Source: an uncultured Prevotella sp. (lineage in GTDB: Bacteria; Bacteroidota; Bacteroidia; Bacteroidales; Bacteroidaceae). From it: a stretch of 6,396 nucleotides of DNA. The stretch is from contig CAKQDG010000114.1 in assembly GCA_934219025.1 (NCBI GenBank), forward strand, positions 1-6,396. Reading direction: 5' to 3'. Below, piece by piece: positions 1-5,943 of the stretch. Numbering within the stretch: position 1 is the stretch's first letter; each line of letters opens with the position of its first letter. The translations under genes and the position numbers were made by a program. The notes beneath the pieces are model-generated. The model saw only the letters and a list, made by a program, of their open reading frames with translations. It was not told the origin of the DNA and did no database searches.

Positions 1-34
1 GTCTACGTTTTCTATAAAACGAGAAATGAACCAT
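1..34 (-). CDS. Possible 5' end of a further gene (cut by left window edge)
   Basis: An ATG at 32-34 opens a frame that runs without a stop for 11 codons (MVHFSFYRKRR) to the window edge. In the transcript, AAGG (complement of 42-45) lies 7 nt before this ATG, a plausible ribosome-binding site. It is 54 nt after the glycosyltransferase stop, somewhat more than the other gaps here. Too little is present to assign a product; continuation of the polysaccharide operon is likely. The frame is short enough that chance is a serious alternative. Confidence 0.35.
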   Translation of the reverse strand, partial: MVHFSFYRKRR

Positions 35-88
35 ATTAGTGCCTTATATATAAAAATATTTTAGATCACTTACTTAGACCAAGTTTTT
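35..88. other. AT-rich intergenic spacer after the glycosyltransferase
   Basis: This 54-nt stretch holds no gene. In the direction of transcription the stop codon is followed by an A-run and then AT-rich sequence with TATATATAAGG near the end. I see no stem-loop with a U-run, so there is no good sign that the operon ends here. Confidence 0.5.
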
Positions 89-1231
89 TTATAATGCCAT
101 CAATATCTCTTGAAAGTTTCCGATGGAATTTTCCTTCCTATACAAACTTCCATCAACAGGTTCTATTGATGCATAAGACACTATAGCTTGCTTCAAGTCT
201 TCTACAGATATAGGATATTTTATCAACTTTCCCAATCCGTAACTCCTTATCAATTCGCCCAATAATCCGGCATCCGGTCCTATCACGGGTTTGTCGTATT
301 GTGCTGCATAACCAAGAACGCCACTGCTTTGAGTAACATTCTCGTATGGTATCAGCATATAATCAGCAGTATAGGCCAAAGAATTAAGAAATTCGTAGGT
401 ACAGAACTCGTTATAAACAAGAATCTGCGCTCCATTATTGATTGTTTCAAGTATCTGATAAAACTCCTTGTCGCAATCCTTGCTTATTCGTCCCGCAAAA
501 ACAAAAGTGAGACCTTCAGCTTTTTTCATTCTACTTACGGCTTCAGCAATCAGCAAAGTTCCCTTTCTTCTTCCAAGACCGCCGAAATGAAGGAACACCT
601 TGTTTTCAGCAGGAATATTTAATTCTTCACGAACGTTCTTTGGCTGTTCTGTTTGAGGGAAAGGGTCCGGCAAAAATTGAAACTTCGTTGTATGATATTT
701 CTCATTCAACGACTTCACAGACCTTTTGTCGTTCAACACAAAGATTTTCTTGAAAATCCTGCTGTTCACCAGTAAAGAGTATTTAATCTTCTCAACAATC
801 CTTGACTTAAAAGACAATGTTCTATCATTCAACGCTATTCTGTAGACAATACCTCTAAAGTCAATCTTGGAGGGAAGGAAGAACGGTAGTGCAGGAAGAT
901 ATTCCATCAACATGATAGTGTGAACCACATCAATATTATGCTCCTTGCACTTCCTCTTCAAATACAGAGATTTTGCAAAAGACAATTTGATGATATTCAA
1001 AAAGCCATTACCACCCTTGATACACTTCTCCAAATCATCATCCGCAATAAAGTCAAACGAGATATTCTCCGCCTCCGGCCAAGAATAAGTCGACTTCACA
1101 TCATTAAAGTCTTTCGACACGCAAAAGACATATTTGTTGCCGACATCCCTCAAAGCATAATCATAATAATGATGCAGATACTCCAAATGATGCCCCTTAC
1201 AATCTGTTGTAAAAACTAAAATATTTGCCAT
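89..1231 (-). CDS. Glycosyltransferase, GT-B fold, GT4-like
   Basis: Probably adds one sugar from a nucleotide donor to the growing lipid-linked repeat unit at the cytoplasmic face of the inner membrane. The 380-residue protein has a Rossmann-like N-terminal half: ANILVFTTD at 2-10, GHH at 13-15 where GT-B enzymes often have a glycine-rich acceptor loop, and a hydrophobic patch near 104-120 that could touch the membrane. The second half has the GT4-type donor-site elements FLHFGGLGRRKG (213-224), FVFAGRIS (243-250), and QSSGVLGYAAQYDKPVIG (301-318). Arg and Lys of the RRKG loop (221-223) are in the place of the phosphate-binding pair. The usual E-x7-E motif is absent: Gln301 and Ala309 occupy the expected glutamate positions. 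No transmembrane helix is evident. Donor and acceptor cannot be read from sequence; fucose or mannose is possible because GDP-sugars are made by the cluster. It starts 3 nt after the acyltransferase stop. Confidence 0.9.
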   Translation of the reverse strand: MANILVFTTDCKGHHLEYLHHYYDYALRDVGNKYVFCVSKDFNDVKSTYSWPEAENISFDFIADDDLEKCIKGGNGFLNIIKLSFAKSLYLKRKCKEHNIDVVHTIMLMEYLPALPFFLPSKIDFRGIVYRIALNDRTLSFKSRIVEKIKYSLLVNSRIFKKIFVLNDKRSVKSLNEKYHTTKFQFLPDPFPQTEQPKNVREELNIPAENKVFLHFGGLGRRKGTLLIAEAVSRMKKAEGLTFVFAGRISKDCDKEFYQILETINNGAQILVYNEFCTYEFLNSLAYTADYMLIPYENVTQSSGVLGYAAQYDKPVIGPDAGLLGELIRSYGLGKLIKYPISVEDLKQAIVSYASIEPVDGSLYRKENSIGNFQEILMAL

Positions 1232-1234
1232 AAA

Positions 1235-1960
1235 TTAATCCACAACAATATGATTATATAGCTGAGAAGCCGCTTTTTTTATTTTATTGCGGTCTTCCTC
1301 GGACATCTCACTTTTACCAATGCTCTTTTTCCCTTCATAGTATTTGGCAAACAATCCTTCAAGATATTCACGCGAAAAACGCTCATCAGGCTTATAAAGC
1401 CTTCGTTCATGTTCCATTATTTGCTCAATTGTAAAGACAGAAGCAATTACTTTTGCAGGAGAGCCAACAGCTACAGCATAAGGAGGAATTTCCTTGTTTA
1501 CCAATGACTGTGCACCTATCACAGCACCACGACCGACGTGTGCTCCACTCAGAAAAGTTACTCTTGTACCTATCCATACGCCTTCTTCTATGGTCACGCC
1601 CTTTTCGTTGTCGTTGATATGGTAAGGACCGCCAAGACGTTGAGGAACACCAACCGTAGGCGTATGATTTCCAGTCACAATCGTGCAATCTGGGGCAATT
1701 TCCGTGTATTTTTTTATTACAACCTTACCACTGTCATTAATGATTGTTAGCCCCTCTCGGACATGGATATCCTCATAAAGAAAGACGTTAGCAGGATTCG
1801 TAATCGTTGCAGGAGTTTTCAACAATGTGGTTGAACCAAAATACCCAAAAGACTTGCGATTTTTCGGTTTTATAAAGTTAACATTTACAAATCTGCAAAA
1901 ATGTTTGATTCCAACAGCGAATGAAAGATTTTCTTTTATAAAATTACTAATTGTAGACAT
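1235..1960 (-). CDS. Left-handed beta-helix (hexapeptide-repeat) O-acyltransferase, WbbJ/XAT-like
   Basis: Probably transfers an acetyl group from acetyl-CoA to a sugar hydroxyl of the repeat unit or its precursor, in the cytoplasm. The 241-residue protein has an N-terminal part with TNPANVFLYED (54-64), then the likely catalytic His99 in GNHTP (97-101). Hexapeptide repeats run at about 122-154 (VTIEEGVWIGTRVTFLSGAHVGRG and on), followed by the classic IPPYAVAVGSPAKVI (158-172). A charged, probably helical tail of about 70 residues follows, longer than in minimal acetyltransferases. A TTG eight codons upstream (1984) would make the gene overlap wzx by 13 nt. I prefer the ATG at 1960, which leaves an 11-nt gap, since TTG starts are rare in this group and the eight extra residues show no family feature. 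The glycosyltransferase ATG follows its stop by 3 nt. The acceptor is unknown; serine acetyltransferase is unlikely given the domain layout and context. Confidence 0.9.
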   Translation of the reverse strand: MSTISNFIKENLSFAVGIKHFCRFVNVNFIKPKNRKSFGYFGSTTLLKTPATITNPANVFLYEDIHVREGLTIINDSGKVVIKKYTEIAPDCTIVTGNHTPTVGVPQRLGGPYHINDNEKGVTIEEGVWIGTRVTFLSGAHVGRGAVIGAQSLVNKEIPPYAVAVGSPAKVIASVFTIEQIMEHERRLYKPDERFSREYLEGLFAKYYEGKKSIGKSEMSEEDRNKIKKAASQLYNHIVVD

Positions 1961-1964
1961 ATGA

Positions 1965-2019
1965 AATGATTTTATTGATTCCAAATTCCTTTTGCTTTTT
2001 GATTAATGATTTTATTGAT
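1965..2019. repeat. 15-bp direct repeat flanking the wzx 3' end
   Basis: AATGATTTTATTGAT occurs at 1965-1979 and again at 2005-2019, 40 bp apart. The higher-coordinate copy is read in wzx as Ile-Asn-Lys-Ile-Ile. The lower copy is read one frame over and supplies the wzx TAA stop (1972-1974), then forms part of the acyltransferase leader. Similarity continues weakly for a few bases on the high-coordinate side of each copy. It could be a small old duplication or a chance result of AT-rich sequence. Confidence 0.6.
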
Positions 2020-3336
2020 CTGAATTGTGAAGAAAGTTGCGTAAGTCATATTTATTACCAACATGGAAGTCACCACACCTAATGCCCCTATATATCTTCC
2101 TAAAAACAATGATAGAGGTATATGAAGAAACAGCCCAAGCAGTGTAACATAAGATTGCAACTTGATTTTACCTATGCCATTGATTAAATTTACTTGAAGA
2201 CTATCCCATGAACTTGACAACATATAAACACCGACCATAAAACTCATTGAAAATGGTACGACATCCACTCTTCCTATCCATATTCTATACACAATAGGAG
2301 AACAAACCACCATCCCAATAATCAACAGAGCCACCCATCGATAAAGTCGTGCCATTTTTTTATATGTATGTTGCATCCAATTGAAATCTGACTTTGTATA
2401 AGCTTCTGTGAAAGCAGGCCAAAGCGGGCCTATTACCAAAGTGAACAACATCATAGCCGTACCGATATATCGGTATGCGATGTTATAAGCAGTTACATCT
2501 GCCGGACTCGACACGTTAGAAATCAAAATATTTGTAGCTTGATACATGACAAGCATCTGTATTTGGATGACAAAGAACTTTACTCCCAAAGAGAACAAGT
2601 CTTTCACCAAAGAAAAATCTACATACTTGATTTTGGGAGAAACAGATGAGAGACTATGTCTGAACATATAGACAGAACTTACTGCTAAAACTACAATAGG
2701 CAGATAAGAAACCGTCAAAGCCAAATTGAGCATGGAAGGTTGTGTCGTTTTGGTCAATATATATATAACTATCACTGAAAGGAAGTTTCCTACAACTGGG
2801 AACACCCCAGATAATGCAACCTTTTGAAATGATGTCAATACAGTACCCAACACATTGAGAACCATTTGTAGACAAAAACTTACAACCAAGACTTGCATTA
2901 CTTGTGATATTGTGCCATTATAGGCAATAGGCACATTAAGCAATGAACTCCAATTGACAAATGGCACTACAAATTCAAGAATAATGCAAAGCGGTACAAA
3001 TATTACCAACATAATAGCATAGGTAGTTGAAACCAGCTTTCTCCCCCTAAGGATGTTTCCATTTGCCAACGCTTCCGACAATTTATTTCTAAGACCTAAT
3101 GTAAAGCCAATGTCGAAGAACCCCAACCACAATAAGATAGAAGAAACTGTCAACCAAATTCCATACAAATCAGTGTTGAGATATCCCAAAGTCAAAGGAA
3201 CCAAAATCAATTGGGTCAAAATACTGAAACCTTTTATAAGCAACGAACCTGCAATATTTTTTTTGATATTGGATCCTCTTTGCGAACCTTTAAAGAAATT
3301 CAGTATCGTTTCTTTTAATTTCAAGAAAAGACTCAT
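1972..3336 (-). CDS. wzx: Polysaccharide repeat-unit flippase, Wzx-like (PST/MOP superfamily)
   Basis: An integral inner-membrane protein of 454 residues that is expected to flip the undecaprenyl-linked oligosaccharide from the cytoplasmic to the periplasmic face for Wzy-dependent assembly. After a basic N-terminus with SQRGSNIKKN (18-27) there are about twelve hydrophobic segments, roughly at 28-50, 56-80, 103-125, 145-165, 175-195, 203-224, 247-266, 290-308, 333-350, 361-377, 393-412 and 416-440. Typical features of the family are the run LILVPLTLGYLNTDLYGIWL (43-62), the motif GFFDIGFTLGLRNKLSEA in the second hairpin (72-89), and the central YNIAYRY followed by GPLWPAFTEAY (303-313). Length is normal. 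Wzx proteins are too divergent to read the substrate from sequence. Codons 24-27 hold an eight-A run (3257-3264), and the 3' end contains one copy of a 15-bp direct repeat and ends within another. The class is secure; the symbol is by function and context. Confidence 0.9.
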   Translation of the reverse strand: MSLFLKLKETILNFFKGSQRGSNIKKNIAGSLLIKGFSILTQLILVPLTLGYLNTDLYGIWLTVSSILLWLGFFDIGFTLGLRNKLSEALANGNILRGRKLVSTTYAIMLVIFVPLCIILEFVVPFVNWSSLLNVPIAYNGTISQVMQVLVVSFCLQMVLNVLGTVLTSFQKVALSGVFPVVGNFLSVIVIYILTKTTQPSMLNLALTVSYLPIVVLAVSSVYMFRHSLSSVSPKIKYVDFSLVKDLFSLGVKFFVIQIQMLVMYQATNILISNVSSPADVTAYNIAYRYIGTAMMLFTLVIGPLWPAFTEAYTKSDFNWMQHTYKKMARLYRWVALLIIGMVVCSPIVYRIWIGRVDVVPFSMSFMVGVYMLSSSWDSLQVNLINGIGKIKLQSYVTLLGLFLHIPLSLFLGRYIGALGVVTSMLVINMTYATFFTIQINKIINQKAKGIWNQ

Positions 3337-3351
3337 AAAATTTGCTGTACA

Positions 3352-3588
3352 CTAAATTGTAATTTGCTTTTGTGGTTCTTCTAACCCATTATTGGAATCC
3401 AAAACGACAAATACCGCATAAGGTTCACTGTCACCAATAGCAAAAGAATATGATACAGTAGGATACTTTTGGGCTATATACGCACGAATATGGCCGTAAT
3501 ACTCTGACAAGTTCACATTGTCAAAATTACCATTAGGCATGAAAAGGAACACCTTATCTTTTTTGATTACATTTAAAATTGCATTCAT
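3352..3588 (-). CDS. Small unrecognised protein, 78 residues
   Basis: I do not recognise a family. The ORF starts with ATG 34 nt after the manC stop, ends with TAG 15 nt before the wzx start, and has no better competitor on either strand. The protein has no signal peptide and no membrane segment. By eye it alternates as strand (KVFLFMP, about residues 12-18), helix (about 28-42, with EYYGHIRAYIAQKYP), strand (VSYSFAIG), then strand (YAVFVVLDS), ending in a polar Gln/Lys/Glu tail. That suggests a small soluble alpha/beta domain. It is AT-rich like wzx and unlike the body of manC. Its place inside the operon argues for expression with the cluster, but no function can be assigned. It could also be the remnant of a larger gene. 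Support for it being real comes from the tight spacing, complete frame and protein-like composition. Confidence 0.68.
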   Translation of the reverse strand: MNAILNVIKKDKVFLFMPNGNFDNVNLSEYYGHIRAYIAQKYPTVSYSFAIGDSEPYAVFVVLDSNNGLEEPQKQITI

Positions 3589-3622
3589 AATTATTTTATC
3601 TTAAAAAGTCTATAATCGTTTT

Positions 3623-4690
3623 CTAAAACGTTTTTAATTTTCCAAACTCCTTGATTCTCTGTTCCTCCTTCAAAGAACAAACAAGCAGTTGTCCTTTCTT
3701 CTCGGCTACGATATAGCCATCCAAACCTTGTACCACGACCTTGCCCTCATCGGCTGCATGAACCACGCAGTTCTTACATTCATACAAGCGGATGTCCTTG
3801 CCCACCTTGGCATTGCCCACCTCATCTTGTGAAAGCAAGGTACGGAGACTGCCCCAGCTACCCAAATCGCTCCATCCGAACTCGGATGGCAAGGTATAGA
3901 TTTCCTTCGACTTCTCCATCACTGCATAGTCGATGCTTATCTTCTCGCAGGTTGGGAAGAGTTTTCCAACTACCTCTTTCTCCTTTTCGGTATAGAAGAA
4001 AGGATCCATCTCGTCCATGATACTCGCCAACTGAGGTTGGAAGGTACGGATAGCCTTGCTGATGGTATCGATATTCCATACGAAGATTCCGGCATTCCAA
4101 TAGTAATTGCCAGCGGCAAGGTATTGCTCGGCAGTCTCCAAGTTCGGCTTCTCCTTGAATGCCTCCACCTTGTAGATTTCATCAACAGCTGTTGGCTCGG
4201 CAGCGGCGATATAGCCATAACCTGTCTCTGGGCGGCTTGGCTTGATTCCTATGGTTACTATCGCTTCCTTGTCGGAAGTATAGCTCAATGCCTTGCTGAG
4301 CACTCGTTGATACTCCAATGTGTTGATGACCAAGGCATCGGATGGAGTCACCACAATATTGGCATTCGGATGCTTTTGCTGTATCTTCCAACAAGCATAG
4401 GCGATGCAAGGTGCCGTGTTGCGAGCTACAGGCTCTGCAAGGATGTTATCGACAGGAATGTCAGGGATTTGTTCCTTGACGATGCTGATATATTTCTCGT
4501 TGGTCACCACCCACATGTTATCCACGGGGCAGATTGGCTTCAACCTATCTACCGTGAGTTGGATGAGGGAACGTCCCACGCCCATCACATCTATGAACTG
4601 CTTTGGATAGTCTGGCGTTGACATTGGCCAGAAGCGGCTACCTACGCCGCCCGCCATGATTATTATTTGTGTATCGTAGAAATTATTCAT
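3623..4690 (-). CDS. manC: Mannose-1-phosphate guanylyltransferase (GDP-mannose pyrophosphorylase), single-domain
   Basis: The enzyme makes GDP-D-mannose from mannose-1-phosphate and GTP, supplying Gmd, encoded two genes upstream. Numbered from the chosen start (355 residues), the nucleotidyltransferase signature GGVGSRFWP lies at 14-22 with PKQF at 29-32. EPVARNTAP follows at 86-94, TPSD at 115-118, RPETGYGYI at 153-161, FKEKP at 178-182, NAGIFVW at 199-205, SIDYAVME at 252-259 and GWSDLGSW at 272-279. These are the expected blocks of the family, in order. There is no C-terminal phosphomannose isomerase domain, unlike the roughly 480-residue bifunctional ManC/AlgA enzymes. An in-frame ATG three codons upstream (4699) is possible. 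I prefer 4690 because the protein then begins Met-Asn-Asn shortly before the signature, as I recall for relatives, and because 4699 lies only 4 nt from a 12-bp stem. The 3' end is much more AT-rich than the body. Confidence 0.95.
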   Translation of the reverse strand: MNNFYDTQIIIMAGGVGSRFWPMSTPDYPKQFIDVMGVGRSLIQLTVDRLKPICPVDNMWVVTNEKYISIVKEQIPDIPVDNILAEPVARNTAPCIAYACWKIQQKHPNANIVVTPSDALVINTLEYQRVLSKALSYTSDKEAIVTIGIKPSRPETGYGYIAAAEPTAVDEIYKVEAFKEKPNLETAEQYLAAGNYYWNAGIFVWNIDTISKAIRTFQPQLASIMDEMDPFFYTEKEKEVVGKLFPTCEKISIDYAVMEKSKEIYTLPSEFGWSDLGSWGSLRTLLSQDEVGNAKVGKDIRLYECKNCVVHAADEGKVVVQGLDGYIVAEKKGQLLVCSLKEEQRIKEFGKLKTF

Positions 4691-4733
4691 AAGGCACATT
4701 TCTTATGTATAGGCGCATTTACGCCTATACATA
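4688..4733 (-). promoter_or_regulatory. Two overlapping inverted repeats in the fcl-manC spacer and manC start
   Basis: The stronger repeat is a perfect 12-bp inverted repeat, arms 4704-4715 (TATGTATAGGCG on the plus strand) and 4722-4733, with a 6-nt loop. In the transcript it begins 3 nt after the fcl stop. A second repeat has arms 4688-4693 (CATAAG) and 4702-4707 (CTTATG) with an 8-nt loop; its inner arm is the manC ATG plus three bases. The two share 4704-4707, so in RNA they cannot both form fully. No U-run follows the large hairpin in the direction of transcription, so it does not look like a minus-strand intrinsic terminator. A role in mRNA stability, processing or control of manC translation is inference only. 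Confidence 0.5.
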
Positions 4734-4736
4734 TTT

Positions 4737-5942
4737 TTATTTCAGACTCTCCTGATACCACTCATAGAGTTTCTGTACGCCATCTTCAATCTCAACCTTA
4801 TGTGTCCAACCAAGGCTATGGAGCTTATCCACGGAGATGAGTTTTCTTGGTGTACCATCCGGCTTGCTGGCATCGAACTCGATGGTGCCCTCAAAGCCTA
4901 CTGCCTTTCTGACAAGTTCGGAGAGTTCACGGATGGTCAACTCCTTGCCTGTACCTACGTTGATGTGGCAGTTGCGAATCTCGCCGAGTGATGGGATGGC
5001 GCCACCACGACCCTCGGAGTTGTTTCTATCCACGGCTCCATCGACCTTGGCACCATAGAATACGGAAGAGTATTTCTCGATACCGATGATATCCTTGAAA
5101 TCTACGTTCAAGAGGACATGTACACTGGCATCCGCCATATCCTCGCTCCAGAGGAACTCACGCAGAGGCTTGCCCGTACCCCAGAGCACCACCTTGTTAT
5201 TGTAGATGCCATAGAACTCCAATGCCTTCAAGATACGCTCATGGTCGTTGCTTCCATCCACGTTGCCCTCGCCGATGATGGCACGGAGCTTGTCGGTAGG
5301 GTTGATAGGACGCTTGTTCATGTCCACCTCGATGCTGTGCCAGTCGCCGTCGTGGATGAGCTTGGCAAGATAAATCTTGCGCATCATGGCTGGCATCACG
5401 TGGCTGTTCTCCAAGTGGAAGTTGTCGTTTGGACCATAGAGGTTGGTTGGCATCACAGCGATGTAGTTGGTACCGTACTGGAGATTGTAGCTCTCGCACA
5501 TCTTCAAGCCAGCTATCTTGGCGATGGCATACTCCTCGTTGGTATACTCCAGAGGAGAGGTCAAGAGCACATCCTCCTTCATTGGCTGTGGGGCACCCTT
5601 TGGATAAATGCAAGTGCTGCCCAAGAAGAGGAGCTTCTTCACGCTATGTGAGTAGGCATTGCTAATAACATTGCACTGCATCTTCATGTTTTGTATGATG
5701 AAGTCGGCACGATAGAGGCTGTTTGCCATGATGCCGCCTACGAAAGCGGCGGCCAAGACTACTGCGTCTGGGCGTTCCTCGTCGAAGAACTTCTGAACTG
5801 CATACTGGTCGGTCAAGTCGAGTTCTTTGTGAGAACGACCTACCAAATTATTATAGCCTCTTTGTTTGAGGTTGTTCCAAATAGCAGAACCCACGAGACC
5901 GTGGTGTCCTGCTATGTATATCTTTGAATTCCCGTCTAACAT
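4737..5942 (-). CDS. fcl: GDP-L-fucose synthase (GDP-4-keto-6-deoxymannose 3,5-epimerase-4-reductase)
   Basis: This cytoplasmic bifunctional enzyme epimerises the Gmd product at C3 and C5 and reduces C4 with NADPH, giving GDP-L-fucose. It is an extended short-chain dehydrogenase. The nucleotide-binding GHHGLVG lies at residues 12-18. The catalytic set is all present: Ser109 and Cys111 in GSTCIYP, Tyr138 and Lys142 in the YxxxK motif, and His181 in NSHVMPAM. These match E. coli Ser107, Cys109, Tyr136, Lys140 and His179 with a constant offset of two. The C-terminal block [11 protein letters not shown] (358-368) is also diagnostic. At 401 residues it is about 80 longer than the E. coli enzyme. 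The excess sits in two places, about residues 200-249 and 281-325, and neither touches a catalytic motif. The ATG directly after the gmd stop is the only sensible start. Another name for the gene is wcaG. Confidence 0.96.
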   Translation of the reverse strand: MLDGNSKIYIAGHHGLVGSAIWNNLKQRGYNNLVGRSHKELDLTDQYAVQKFFDEERPDAVVLAAAFVGGIMANSLYRADFIIQNMKMQCNVISNAYSHSVKKLLFLGSTCIYPKGAPQPMKEDVLLTSPLEYTNEEYAIAKIAGLKMCESYNLQYGTNYIAVMPTNLYGPNDNFHLENSHVMPAMMRKIYLAKLIHDGDWHSIEVDMNKRPINPTDKLRAIIGEGNVDGSNDHERILKALEFYGIYNNKVVLWGTGKPLREFLWSEDMADASVHVLLNVDFKDIIGIEKYSSVFYGAKVDGAVDRNNSEGRGGAIPSLGEIRNCHINVGTGKELTIRELSELVRKAVGFEGTIEFDASKPDGTPRKLISVDKLHSLGWTHKVEIEDGVQKLYEWYQESLK

Positions 5943-5943
5943 A

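Noticed and set aside
1961..1984. TTG start giving an eight-residue longer acyltransferase that overlaps wzx
   Set aside because: The in-frame ATG at 1960 gives a normal small gap and a normal N-terminus; nothing in the extra residues supports the TTG.
3617..3635. Palindromic CGTTTT/AAAACG sequences at the manC stop as a possible terminator
   Set aside because: The stem would be about 5-6 bp, mostly A-T, with a 2-4 nt loop, and the nearest U-run in the transcript is about a dozen bases further on. Too weak to call.
4037..4621. Plus-strand open frame of 194 codons opposite manC
   Set aside because: It lies wholly antisense to manC, whose motifs are intact, and its translation shows no recognisable domain. 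Long antisense frames are expected opposite GC-richer codons.
4704..4740. The 12-bp hairpin followed by TTTTT on the plus strand as an intrinsic terminator
   Set aside because: The T-run follows the stem only in the plus direction, where I find no gene to terminate. In the direction of the operon the stem is preceded by A and not followed by U.
5118..5651. Plus-strand open frame of 177 codons opposite fcl
   Set aside because: Antisense shadow of a well-supported enzyme; the translation is rich in Val/His/Leu without family motifs, as expected of reversed codons.
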